The notes beneath the pieces were generated by a model that worked only from the letters and a program-made list of their open reading frames with translations, had not been told where the DNA came from and ran no database searches. Positions 56,220 to 64,000 of a stretch of DNA of 64,000 nucleotides are shown piece after piece. The stretch is from Pseudomonas taetrolens (lineage in GTDB: Bacteria > Pseudomonadota > Gammaproteobacteria > Pseudomonadales > Pseudomonadaceae), in NCBI RefSeq assembly GCF_900475285.1, contig NZ_LS483370.1, forward strand, positions 2,246,001-2,310,000, in the 5' to 3' direction. The translations under genes and the position numbers were made by a program. Position 1 is the stretch's first letter; each line of letters begins with the position of its first letter.

Positions 56220-57300
56220 AGGCCAAAATTCTCGCGCATTTATTGATAAAACCGACATCTTCATCGTGTCCTTGGAAGAGCAGGGTGGCGTCGTGGGGCA
56301 ATTCGCTTTCGCCATAGGTTTCGAGGGTGCAAGCGACGACACATTGCAGCGCTGCGTCACCAGCAAAGGCACGCAGGGCAAGTACTTCGGCACCGCTGGC
56401 GCCGCCAATGCGCCAGGACTGCTCCAGTACCCCAGAGCGGAAGTGCCCGCGGCTATCGGTGCCTTGGGCAACATCGTAGTTGCGCCGCGACGCGAACAGC
56501 GACGGGTAGGCATAGCAGGCCGCCGACTCGTAACTCTTCGCCTGCTTCACGGCCAGGCGCGCCCGATCATCCAGTGGCAGGCGGTCGAGGCTCTCATAGT
56601 CGCCGCGCACCAGCGTCAGGTCAGAGCCGCCGTACACCTCTTCGCCGTTGTTGTCATGTGTCAGGCGCTGGGTGCCGTAGTAACTCACAATCAGGTCCGC
56701 CACCCTGACCTGGCCCACACTGCAGGTGACGACCGAGGTCAGGTTTTCTTCCAGCACCAGGCCCCACACAGCCAGTTCAGCGCGATCAACGTCGGCGAGG
56801 TAGCGTTCCAGCGCCTTGCGGTTGCGGATCATGACCTGGCCGCGCCCGGCTTTGCCCCGCACCGGTTTCAGGCGGATATCTCCGAGCTCGAGCAACAGGC
56901 ACCCGGCATTCAGCGCATCCTCGACGTCGAACACGGTAAAGCCCGTCAATACCGCCCCGTGTACCTGTTCGGCGAACAGCGAACACCATCCCGCAGGGGC
57001 AGTGGTACCGGCCGTGAGCAAGCCGTGGGTGATCGCTTTGGTGGCCATGAACGGATGACCCACTGCACCGCCGAACAAGTCGTTGATGCCCGTGATGCCG
57101 AGCGCCTTTGACTCATCACCGATGAGGGTATCGGTGGGGACGAAATACAGCGCTCTGCGGTCCTGAGGCGGGTAATCACCCAGAAAACCGATACCCAGCA
57201 CCTCGGCAAGCATCGTTGCGATCACCCTGTGACTGGCCTGCTCGTGCGAGGGCGGTGGGGGAGTGGCCGGAAGCAAGACAACGCCGGTTTTAGGGGGCAT
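56203..57300 (-). CDS. DUF3182 family protein
   Basis: The ATG at 57300 follows AAGGAGTTGC and gives 365 residues. The pattern is that of DUF3182: ALYFVPTDTLIGDESKALG, AGCLLLELGDIRLKPVRGK (reminiscent of the phosphate-binding part of ATP-grasp enzymes), and GRGQVMIRNRKALERYLAD. No catalytic role is known to me; an ATP-grasp-like fold is inferred. It lies 53 bases after the small Rho_N-like gene and couples with the hydrolase. In Pseudomonas it usually sits in stress-linked clusters, as here. Confidence 0.85.
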   Translation of the reverse strand: MPPKTGVVLLPATPPPPSHEQASHRVIATMLAEVLGIGFLGDYPPQDRRALYFVPTDTLIGDESKALGITGINDLFGGAVGHPFMATKAITHGLLTAGTTAPAGWCSLFAEQVHGAVLTGFTVFDVEDALNAGCLLLELGDIRLKPVRGKAGRGQVMIRNRKALERYLADVDRAELAVWGLVLEENLTSVVTCSVGQVRVADLIVSYYGTQRLTHDNNGEEVYGGSDLTLVRGDYESLDRLPLDDRARLAVKQAKSYESAACYAYPSLFASRRNYDVAQGTDSRGHFRSGVLEQSWRIGGASGAEVLALRAFAGDAALQCVVACTLETYGESELPHDATLLFQGHDEDVGFINKCARILAYDCAQ

Positions 57301-57353
57301 GTGCAACTCCTTGAATGCGGGCAAGGGCTTCCTGTCAGGGGCAACCGTCTGGG

Positions 57354-57734
57354 TCAGGACACGCTGCTCAAGGCTTCGACCAGCTCATGTTTGTGCATGG
57401 TCGAGCGCCCCGGGATATTGTTCGCCCGGGCCATTTTCATCAGCTCGGCCTTGGTTTCTGTGGCCAGGGATTCGCGTGATGAACGCGCAAGGCCATGCTT
57501 GCTGGCCACCGCTCGCCGGGCAGAACTCCTGCGCGAACTGGCCTTGTCGGCGGGGGATTTATCCTGTCCCGAGCCACCAGCACGCTCACCGCCACCCGAT
57601 TGCTTGTTCACCGTCGCCCAGGCACGGGCTTCCGCTTCTTCGGGGGACAGGCCTTTTTCCTCATAAGAGGCTTCTATGTGTTCGGCCTGGCGTTTTTGTT
57701 TGAGGGTGTATTTGTCTTTGCTGCCTCGCGTCAT
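57354..57734 (-). CDS. Small basic protein with C-terminal Rho_N-like motif (often called plasmid stabilisation protein)
   Basis: The ATG at 57734 starts TRGSKDKYTLKQKRQAEHIE, a sequence typical of Pseudomonas proteins annotated as plasmid stabilisation. The conserved block EASYEEKGLSPEEAEARAW follows. A basic, flexible stretch (SSRRSSARRAVASKHG) precedes a C-terminal Rho_N/SAP-like helix pair (TKAELMKMARANNIPGRSTM), which in other proteins binds nucleic acid. It has 126 residues. No evidence of a plasmid function exists here; a DNA- or RNA-binding stress role is inferred. Confidence 0.78.
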   Translation of the reverse strand: MTRGSKDKYTLKQKRQAEHIEASYEEKGLSPEEAEARAWATVNKQSGGGERAGGSGQDKSPADKASSRRSSARRAVASKHGLARSSRESLATETKAELMKMARANNIPGRSTMHKHELVEALSSVS

Positions 57735-57844
57735 GACAAGCACTCCTGTTTGGTGGCTCTTGAACGTGTGAGTCACGGGTGCTTTGCCGGGTTCAGGCTG
57801 GCTGATGAATGGTCGCGCGCCACTGCGCATGAGGTTTTTTGGGC

Positions 57845-58786
57845 TCAGGTCTTTTGCCTGGCAACGTCCTTTTCTGTGCCTTGGCGCAATGTCCTGGCCT
57901 GCTTTTCCAGCACGACATAGACCGCGCAAGCCAGCAGCAGAGGAATCAGAAAGTAGATGACCCGGTAGCTGATCAGCGCCGCCACCAGAGTGCCGTGGCT
58001 GAACTGGTGCTGCAACAGGGCGATGAAGACCGCTTCGAGCACACCGAGTCCGGCCGGTATGTGGGTGATGACACCGGCGATTGCGCTAATCAGCAATACG
58101 CCCAGGATTGACGGGTAAAAGGCTTTTTCCGGGAGCAGGAGGAAGATCAGCAACGCCATCAGCGACCAGTTCAAGACGCCCAGGACGGCTTGCGCCAAGG
58201 CTATCTTCGGCCCGGGCAGGATGATTTCCTGCTCGCGCCAGCGCCACTCGCGGCGTTTGCAGAAACGACAGGCAAGCAGGTAGGTACACGCGGCTGCCAG
58301 CAGCCCGAAACCGATCCACTGCAAGGTGGTGGTGCCGATTTCCCAGGTTGGGGGCAAGCGGATCAGGCGCAACGAGAACACCCCTCCGGCGAGCAGCATG
58401 TAGCCCAGCCAATTGGTGATCAGGCTCAGGGTGAGGATGCGGGTAATGGTGGGCAGGTCCAGGCCAAGTCGCGAGTACAGGCGAAAACGCAAGGCGATGC
58501 CCCCCACCCAGGCGCTGAGGTTAAGGGTGAAGGCGTAGCAGACGAAGGTCACCGGCACCACCTGGCGCACGGGTAATTGATGCCCGGTATAGCGCCGACC
58601 GAGCAGGTCGAAGCCGACATACACGGCATAACTGGCCAGTGCCACGCCACCGCCAAGGGCAAGCGTCGTGCCTTTGTAGGCGAGCAATGCGTGGCTGACG
58701 TCCTGCCAGTCCAGATTCTTGACCAGTAAGAACAGCAGCACCGACACCAGGATGAAGAAAAACAGGGTCACCAGGCGATTGATCAT
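57845..58786 (-). CDS. ybhN: YbhN/UPF0104 family inner-membrane protein (LPG synthase transmembrane type)
   Basis: This 313-residue protein has about eight hydrophobic helices, among them RLVTLFFFILVSVLLFLLVK and VTFVCYAFTLNLSAWVGG. The key block GVITHIPAGLGVLEAVFIAL matches the flippase-like transmembrane domain of lysyl-phosphatidylglycerol synthases. No synthase domain follows. It probably helps move or modify lipids alongside the cardiolipin synthase. The start at 58786 overlaps the clsB stop by 4 bases, so they are coupled. Confidence 0.88.
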   Translation of the reverse strand: MINRLVTLFFFILVSVLLFLLVKNLDWQDVSHALLAYKGTTLALGGGVALASYAVYVGFDLLGRRYTGHQLPVRQVVPVTFVCYAFTLNLSAWVGGIALRFRLYSRLGLDLPTITRILTLSLITNWLGYMLLAGGVFSLRLIRLPPTWEIGTTTLQWIGFGLLAAACTYLLACRFCKRREWRWREQEIILPGPKIALAQAVLGVLNWSLMALLIFLLLPEKAFYPSILGVLLISAIAGVITHIPAGLGVLEAVFIALLQHQFSHGTLVAALISYRVIYFLIPLLLACAVYVVLEKQARTLRQGTEKDVARQKT

Positions 58787-59988
58787 GGGGTGTTCTCCTG
58801 GTCATAGCTCAACTCACCGTCATCCAGTGTGCGCAACGATCTCAAACGGGGGGTATGGGCGGGCAACAAACCGGCAATCGCCGGAAAACGGCGGGTAAGG
58901 TGAAAACCGATGAAGATCAATGGCGCACGCCACCAGTAACCGCGGGTCACCCGGGCCAGGGTGATGCGCGTGCAGTGCTCGGTGGCCAGGCCCAGCAAGT
59001 GATCATGCAATTGCCGGTTGAGGGCGCGGTCGCGGATGAACAGGTTGGCTTCCAGGTTCAATGCCAGGCTCAACGGGTCAAGGTTGCTCGAACCCACGGT
59101 CGACCACTCATGGTCCATCAATGCCACTTTGCCGTGGAACGGTCGCTGGCAATACTCGAAAATCCTGACCCCGTCGCGCAGCAGGTAGTTGTACAACAGC
59201 CGGGACGCGGAGCGAACCCAGGGCATATCCGGCTCACCCTGAAGGATCAGGGTCACTTCGACCCCGCGCCGGGACGCATTGCGCAACTCGCGCAGCAGGC
59301 GATAGCCGGGAAAGAAATAAGCATTGGCAATCACCAGCCGATGGACCGCGGCCCGGATGGCGAGCAGGTATTGCTCTTCGATATCGGTACTGTGGTCTGC
59401 GTTGTCGCGTATCGACAGCAACAGGCGAGCGTCGCCGACCCGGCACCGGCCCGGACACACATCGCTTGGCGCTTTGATCACAGGCTTGAGCATGCGCAGT
59501 ACGTCGCGATGGATATCGGCAACCACCGGACCCTGTACTTCAAGGGCGTAATCCTGTTTGGCCATGGGGCCGTAGTCGCCCAGGTGGTCGGCTGAGTAGT
59601 TGATGCCTCCGATGAACGCGCACTCGCCATCGATCAGCAGAATCTTGCGATGCATGCGGCGAAACAGGTTGGAGCGCAGGCCGAACACCCGCCGCGCCGG
59701 GTCGAAGACGTGGATGTTGATCCCGGCTTCGGTCAGTTCACCGATGTACCGGGGGCTGAGTTCTGCCGTACCGTAACCGTCCACGGTCAGCTCGATATGC
59801 ACACCACGGCGGGCAGCGGCAACCAGTACATTCTTGAAGGCGCGGCCCACCTTGTCCTCGAAAATGATGAAGGTTTCGATCAGGATCTCCCTGCGTGCTG
59901 CACGCACCGCCTTGAACACGCGGGGGTAATAGTCCTCGCCGTTGATCAGCAAGTTCACGCGGTTCCCGTCACGCCATGGGTAGTTCAT
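58783..59988 (-). CDS. clsB: Cardiolipin synthase ClsB
   Basis: The ATG at 59988 (MNYPWRDGNRVNLLING) gives 401 residues; E. coli ClsB has 413. Two phospholipase-D HKD motifs are visible: H113-x-K115-x4-D120 in HRKILLIDG and H285-x-K287-x4-D292 in HGKVALMDH. The protein has no N-terminal membrane helix. It joins two phosphatidylglycerols to make cardiolipin at the inner membrane. It overlaps the exonuclease-family gene upstream by 4 bases and ybhN downstream by 4, the same order as ybhP-ybhO-ybhN of E. coli. Confidence 0.93.
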   Translation of the reverse strand: MNYPWRDGNRVNLLINGEDYYPRVFKAVRAARREILIETFIIFEDKVGRAFKNVLVAAARRGVHIELTVDGYGTAELSPRYIGELTEAGINIHVFDPARRVFGLRSNLFRRMHRKILLIDGECAFIGGINYSADHLGDYGPMAKQDYALEVQGPVVADIHRDVLRMLKPVIKAPSDVCPGRCRVGDARLLLSIRDNADHSTDIEEQYLLAIRAAVHRLVIANAYFFPGYRLLRELRNASRRGVEVTLILQGEPDMPWVRSASRLLYNYLLRDGVRIFEYCQRPFHGKVALMDHEWSTVGSSNLDPLSLALNLEANLFIRDRALNRQLHDHLLGLATEHCTRITLARVTRGYWWRAPLIFIGFHLTRRFPAIAGLLPAHTPRLRSLRTLDDGELSYDQENTP

Positions 59989-60770
59989 AGCAGCACCTCC
60001 ACGGCTAACGGCACATGGTCGGAGAGGTGCGACCATGGACGCATGGACAGCACCCGTGGCGCCTTGGCCATTGCGTTGCGCAGGTAGATACGGTCCAGGC
60101 GCAACAGTGGCCAGAATGCCGGAAAGCTGCGCGCCGGTTTTCCGTACGCACCGGTGAATACTTCGCCCATGGCTTGAGTCAGAAGCTTGGCATCGGCCCG
60201 CAGGCGCCAGTCGTTGAAGTCCCCGGCGACGATCACCGGGGCTGCATCGTCAATCCCTCCGAGCAGCTCGCAGAGCAGATGCAATTGGCGTCGACGATGG
60301 TCTTCGGCCAACCCCAGATGAACGCAGATCACGTGTACTGCATGCGGGCCGGGCACATCGAGGATGGCGTACAACAGGCCGCGCTTTTCAGTGCCGCTCA
60401 GGGACACATCGTAATTGGCGTGCTCGCGGATCGAGTACTTCGACAGCAGTGCATTGCCGTGCTCGCCCTCGGGATACAGCGCGTTGCGGCCATAGGCGAA
60501 CTGCGGCCACATGCTCTCGGCGAGAAACTCATACTGCGGAACCTGCGGCCAATTACTGAAGCGTCGGGCATGTCCTTTATGCGCACCGAGCACCTCCTGC
60601 AGAAACACCACGTCGGCGCTGGCCTCACGCACGGCTTCGCGCAGCTCAGGGAGAATGAAACGCCGGTTCAGCGCGGTAAACCCCTTGTGGGTGTTCACCG
60701 TCAGCACATGCAGCGAATGGACTGCAGGTGCCCCGGTGGGGGGAGCATCGGTATCGCGGACAGTCACCAT
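59985..60770 (-). CDS. Endonuclease/exonuclease/phosphatase family protein, YbhP-like
   Basis: The ATG at 60770 gives 261 residues. The EEP fold is shown by LTVNTHKGFTALNRRF, the metal glutamate in VVFLQEVLG, VHVICVHLGL, and the GDFNDWR and LSDHVPLAVEV ends, the last with the catalytic D-H pair. It may act on phospholipid or nucleic acid phosphates; the substrate is unknown. It is the first gene of the ybhP-clsB-ybhN set and is coupled to clsB. Confidence 0.88.
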   Translation of the reverse strand: MVTVRDTDAPPTGAPAVHSLHVLTVNTHKGFTALNRRFILPELREAVREASADVVFLQEVLGAHKGHARRFSNWPQVPQYEFLAESMWPQFAYGRNALYPEGEHGNALLSKYSIREHANYDVSLSGTEKRGLLYAILDVPGPHAVHVICVHLGLAEDHRRRQLHLLCELLGGIDDAAPVIVAGDFNDWRLRADAKLLTQAMGEVFTGAYGKPARSFPAFWPLLRLDRIYLRNAMAKAPRVLSMRPWSHLSDHVPLAVEVLL

Positions 60771-60983
60771 CAATGAGCACCTTGCCGTCGAACCCCGGGC
60801 TGGCAGTCATCATGATTGCCGGCATCGGTGGAGACAAAGAGGGCCCGATTCCAGGGGCCTACTAGATCCGACTGAGAGGGCGGCGCAGGGTTCAGGTTAT
60901 TTGCGGTGTGGTCCGGTTCAAGCCTGAGGCCATCGGCATCCCCCTGCGGCTGGGGCAAGGCCCACGCGGGTGAAGCCAATCCT

Positions 60984-61538
60984 TCACCTTTGCGACATCA
61001 GTGTCTCGACGTATTTCAGGTCGTCGAGGGTGTCGACATCCTGGACAATGCCCTGGTCATCGAGCGCCAGCCTGAGCACATTGCCGCACGCATCCTGCGC
61101 CGCGACAATACTCGCCGCGCCATGCTCTCCGGTCAGTTGCAGCAGGTCATTGAAACACTGGGCAGCGAAGCCTACCGGATGGCCTTTTTGCCGGTGCCAG
61201 GTGGGCACCACGATTGCTGCCCAGGCCAGTGCCTGGGCCACCTTGCGCAGGCTGTCGGCCGTGATGAGGGGCAGGTCGCCGGGTAGCACCAGCCAGCCCG
61301 AAGCGTTCGGAGTGGCCCGTACGCCTGCGGCAATGGAGTCGCCCATGCCATCGCCCTCCGCGGAGCGCACCACGTGCCACGGCAACCCGCAGGCCTGGAC
61401 CGCACGGATCACATGTTCGAGCACCGGCAGCCCGCAAAGGGGCATTTCAAGCTTGTGGCACGGCCCTCCGGAGGCCAGAAAACGGCTTGAGCGGCCGGCA
61501 GTCAGGAGGATGACGACCGGATCATGGGTTTCGCTCAT
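60984..61538 (-). CDS. MobA/MocA-like nucleotidyltransferase
   Basis: This 184-residue protein has the nucleotide-binding loop LLTAGRSSRFLASGG, with a lysine in HKLEMPL, LPGDLPLITADSL as the metal-binding strand, and GHPVGFAAQCFNDL. It resembles MocA, which forms molybdopterin cytosine dinucleotide for xanthine-dehydrogenase-type enzymes. No molybdenum enzyme or cofactor gene is next to it, so the exact nucleotide and acceptor remain uncertain. The start is ATG 61538. Confidence 0.82.
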   Translation of the reverse strand: MSETHDPVVILLTAGRSSRFLASGGPCHKLEMPLCGLPVLEHVIRAVQACGLPWHVVRSAEGDGMGDSIAAGVRATPNASGWLVLPGDLPLITADSLRKVAQALAWAAIVVPTWHRQKGHPVGFAAQCFNDLLQLTGEHGAASIVAAQDACGNVLRLALDDQGIVQDVDTLDDLKYVETLMSQR

Positions 61539-61595
61539 GGGCGCACCTTGCTGCAGAAGGGCTTAATGTACGCTGTTGTAGCTGCCATAACGCCG

Positions 61596-61618
61596 CGCAC
61601 CCTGCCATTCAGGGTGCG
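61596..61618 (-). terminator. Hairpin after the LuxR-type regulator gene
   Basis: Perfect 9-base arms CGCACCCTG and CAGGGTGCG flank a 5-base loop about 25 bases after the stop. No T-run follows; it is a possible terminator. Confidence 0.5.
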
Positions 61619-61641
61619 AGCGATTGGCAAGGTGAAGCGGA

Positions 61642-62451
61642 TCATGCCCATTCCGCCCGGGTGGCCAGCCCGAACAGCTCGCGCAGCCCGTTGATACCGA
61701 GCTTTCGGTACAGGCGTTTGACATAGGTGGCCGCACTCAGCGGACGCACCCCCAGCCGTTCGGCAATCTCTTCCACCCCGTGACCGGTCATGATCAGGCG
61801 CAGCAGTTCCTGCTCACGCAGGGTCAGCTCAATGTGTTGTTGCCTGATAACCCGCTCGGTCAGCAGCAAGGGCATTTCGTTGGCTTGCAAGTAGGCGTGG
61901 TAGTGCAGGCGCACCGCCTGGATCAGCAGCGGGGCAACGGTTTCCAGGAAATTCATCTCTGTTTCCGAAAAATGCCCGTGTTCTCGGCCACGGTAAAAAT
62001 TCACCGATAGCCAGCAATTGCTTTCGCAGTGGGTCAGTAACGCCACACGTTCGGAAATTTGCGGCTGCTCATAGCAAATGCGCCGGTAATCGTTATGGGT
62101 AATGTCGTCGATGGACTGGCGATGGACGATCGTGCTTTCGCCAACGGCGGCCTTGTTCATGGCCTGCCGGTTACCGTCCTGATCATGGAAACGCTGGATA
62201 TAGGTGTTGGAAATTGCCGGCAGTGAGACGTCCCGGGCCCGGTCCGCGAAGGAAAAAACCTGCGGGTTGCGCCGTTGCGGGTAGGCGAAGATGGTGCATT
62301 GGGCCAGAGGCACGCCGGGCCCGATAACCTGCAACAGGTCGGCCGCCAGGTACTTGCTGCGATTATGACCAATCCTGGCCAGCAGGTTGGCGGTGTGGGC
62401 AATATTGAGGCTGTGTTCACTACGGCAGGAACGCAAGGGCCAGTACTGCAT
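61642..62451 (-). CDS. LuxR family transcriptional regulator
   Basis: The ATG at 62451 follows AAGGAATTC and gives 269 residues. The N-terminal part may bind a ligand or partner (GAF/autoinducer-like; SFADRARDVSLPAISN, CWLSVNFYRGREHGHFSE), but I do not recognise the ligand. The C-terminal 65 residues are the LuxR helix-turn-helix: LTLREQELLRLIMTGHGVEE, IAERLGVRPLSAATYVKRLY and RKLGINGLRELF. It stands 98 bases after the MFS gene on the same strand and may control it. Confidence 0.88.
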   Translation of the reverse strand: MQYWPLRSCRSEHSLNIAHTANLLARIGHNRSKYLAADLLQVIGPGVPLAQCTIFAYPQRRNPQVFSFADRARDVSLPAISNTYIQRFHDQDGNRQAMNKAAVGESTIVHRQSIDDITHNDYRRICYEQPQISERVALLTHCESNCWLSVNFYRGREHGHFSETEMNFLETVAPLLIQAVRLHYHAYLQANEMPLLLTERVIRQQHIELTLREQELLRLIMTGHGVEEIAERLGVRPLSAATYVKRLYRKLGINGLRELFGLATRAEWA

Positions 62452-62549
62452 GGCGAATTCCTTCTGGGTGCCGGGCTGTTGTTGTTTTGTCGAGAATGCC
62501 ACGGCAGGAGCCCGCCACTCCAGCATTCAATCGGCGGGCTCTGAGCGGA

Positions 62550-63896
62550 CTATGGGGCAGCGCCGACAGAACGCTCCGGAGTGGGCAGGCGCAGTGCCAG
62601 AAGCGCGCCGACGATCATCAGGACCGCGGCATAGGCAAAGCCGGAACCGAAGCCGTGTGTCAGGTCTTTCAGCCAGCCGATGACCAGCGGATTGAGCGCC
62701 GAACCGATATTGCCCACCGCGTTGATGACGGCAATGCCCACGGCACGGGCGCCAAAGCTCAAGGACTGGTCGGGCAGGGTCCAGAATATCGACATGGCGC
62801 TGTAGGAGCCGCTTGCGGCCATGCACACGCCCATCAGTTGCAGCGCGGCATGGTTCGAGAGCGCCGTGAGTATCCAGCCGCAGGCGGCCAGCATCATGGG
62901 CAGCACCAAATGCCAGCGCCGCTCGCGGGTGCGATCCGAATGCAGGCCCCAGACGATCATCAGGACAATGGTGCAGACTTGCGGGATGGCGGCCAGCAAG
63001 CCGATGGACTGGTTACTGTCGGTGCTGTTGAAGCTTTTCACGATCAGCGGGGTCCAGACCGCGATCATCGCCAGGGTATTGACCAGGCAAAAGTAGACCA
63101 GGCAGAACAACAGAATGCGCGGAGAGACCAGCTCGGTCAGCAGGCCGCGACGTTGCTCGCTGGCGGGCGCCTGGCCGCTCGCGGCTTCCGCATCGAGGGC
63201 CTGCTGGAGCAGGGCCTGTTCATCGTGGTTCAGCCACCTGGCCTGTTGCGGGCGATCATCCAGGTAATAGAACACCACGAATCCCATGAGCACCGAGGGC
63301 AGACCTTCGAGCAGAAACAGCCATTGCCAGCCCTTGAGTCCCCACAGGCCATCCAGCCCCAGAATAAGCCCGGACAGTGCCGAACTGAAGCCGGCGGTAA
63401 AGGGCATAGCGATCATGAACAGGGCGTTGGCCCGCGCACGGTAGGCCGTGGGAAACCAGAAGGTCATGTACAACAACACACCGGGCAAGAAGCCCGCCTC
63501 GGTAATCCCCACCAGGATCCGCAGCAGGTACAGGGAATTGGCATCCGTGGCGAACAGGGTGCACGTCGAGGCCAGCCCCCATGCAATCATCAGGCTGCCG
63601 ATCCAGCGCCGGGCACCGACACGCGCCAGGGCGATATTGCTGGGAATGCCGCAGGCGATGTAGGCAATGTAAAAGAAGGTAGACGCCAGGCCGAACTGGG
63701 TCCCGCTCAGGCCTAGGTCGGCCATCATGGTCAGTCCGGCGAAACCGATGTTGATGCGATCAAGGAACGACAGCACAAAGCAGACGAACAAGAAGCCGAT
63801 CAGTCGCCTGGAGACTTTGTTGCACACGCGCTGATAGCTGTCCTGAGACCATGCAGCCACCGTGATGGTTGCACTGGCAGGGGTGTTTGGAGTCAT
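62550..63896 (-). CDS. MFS transporter, anion:cation symporter type
   Basis: The ATG at 63896 follows CAGGAAGTC and gives 448 residues with twelve predicted helices. The family marks are RRLIGFLFVCFVLSFLDRIN in helix 1, the TEAGFLPGVLLYMTFWFP block (ACS family signature) and a charged central loop after DDRPQQARWL. Relatives take up tartrate, phthalate, quinate, glucarate or similar organic acids; the substrate is unknown. A LuxR regulator follows downstream. Confidence 0.9.
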   Translation of the reverse strand: MTPNTPASATITVAAWSQDSYQRVCNKVSRRLIGFLFVCFVLSFLDRINIGFAGLTMMADLGLSGTQFGLASTFFYIAYIACGIPSNIALARVGARRWIGSLMIAWGLASTCTLFATDANSLYLLRILVGITEAGFLPGVLLYMTFWFPTAYRARANALFMIAMPFTAGFSSALSGLILGLDGLWGLKGWQWLFLLEGLPSVLMGFVVFYYLDDRPQQARWLNHDEQALLQQALDAEAASGQAPASEQRRGLLTELVSPRILLFCLVYFCLVNTLAMIAVWTPLIVKSFNSTDSNQSIGLLAAIPQVCTIVLMIVWGLHSDRTRERRWHLVLPMMLAACGWILTALSNHAALQLMGVCMAASGSYSAMSIFWTLPDQSLSFGARAVGIAVINAVGNIGSALNPLVIGWLKDLTHGFGSGFAYAAVLMIVGALLALRLPTPERSVGAAP

Positions 63897-63979
63897 CGGG
63901 GACTTCCTGATTATTGTTATAGGAAGGCTCGCCGGCCTGTTACCGCAGGCCGACGGCAAGCTGCATGCAGGGTACGGCG

Positions 63980-64000
63980 TTACAGGTCCTTTAAGGCGTT
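63980..64000 (-). other. Possible 3' end of a gene entering from the right edge
   Basis: Reading the minus strand, the frame N-A-L-K-D-L then TAA ends at 63980. It could be the C-terminus of a gene outside the window, upstream of the MFS gene on the same strand. It is too short to judge. Confidence 0.2.

Noticed and set aside
57354..57734. Plasmid maintenance or toxin-antitoxin function for the small protein
   Set aside because: The common annotation suggests plasmid stabilisation, but there is no partner gene, no plasmid feature and no toxin fold. The Rho_N-like end points to nucleic acid binding only.

Overview
The window is a stretch of Pseudomonas chromosome, most likely from the P. fluorescens lineage. 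Several genes point there: a cytochrome-type cis/trans fatty-acid isomerase (cti), a MexEF-OprN efflux operon, a CysI/DUF934 pair, a CbtB/CbtA cobalt transporter with cobE and cobM, and a small DUF2790 protein. The DNA is GC-rich and densely coding. I see no rRNA, tRNA, insertion sequence, integrase or CRISPR array. The first gene is cut by the left edge, and a reading frame may enter from the right edge.

Layout. 1-6000 holds acyl-CoA/lipid-type enzymes: an enoyl-CoA hydratase fragment overlapping a nitronate monooxygenase, a Gfo/Idh/MocA oxidoreductase, an SDR with an APH-type phosphotransferase, an SCP2 sterol-carrier protein and a histidine phosphatase. 6153-7175 is sohB. 7422-22528 is dominated by two giant, related genes (1704 and 2318 codons). 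Both look like toxin-type proteins with leucine-rich repeats and a C-terminal NEL (IpaH/SspH-type) E3 ubiquitin-ligase domain. They flank the housekeeping genes cysI, DUF934 and DUF2970. 22586-31985 is a cobalamin-related region: B12-dependent metH, cti, nfuA, and a cbtB-cbtA-cobE-cobM operon preceded by a clear cobalamin riboswitch. 32047-40872 is a signalling cluster: a CHASE3-GAF hybrid kinase with three receivers, stand-alone CheR and CheB, a receiver-kinase, two single-domain response regulators and a further hybrid kinase. 41033-49112 holds a TPR protein, DUF2790 and mexEF-oprN. 49333-52694 is a TonB-dependent receptor divergent from an exported alpha/beta hydrolase. 53296-63896 holds a fused HAD phosphatase/mannitol-1-phosphate dehydrogenase, then a long minus-strand series: hydrolase, DUF3182, a Rho_N-like small protein, ybhN, clsB, a ybhP-like gene, a MocA-like transferase, a LuxR regulator and an MFS transporter.

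How the genes fit together. MetH needs cobalamin, and the nearby riboswitch operon supplies cobalt uptake and corrin synthesis functions. An exact match to the remembered MetR box lies between metH and cti. A LysR/NodD-type ATC-N9-GAT box precedes mexE, although no mexT gene adjoins it. The mannitol fusion enzyme, cardiolipin synthase and small stress-type proteins form a plausible osmotic and envelope stress neighbourhood. The most unusual content is the NEL ligase pair: the second protein carries three copies of a helix-plus-LRR module, and its ribosome-binding site lies inside a perfect hairpin. All functional calls come from reading motifs and remembered family features; no database search was run.
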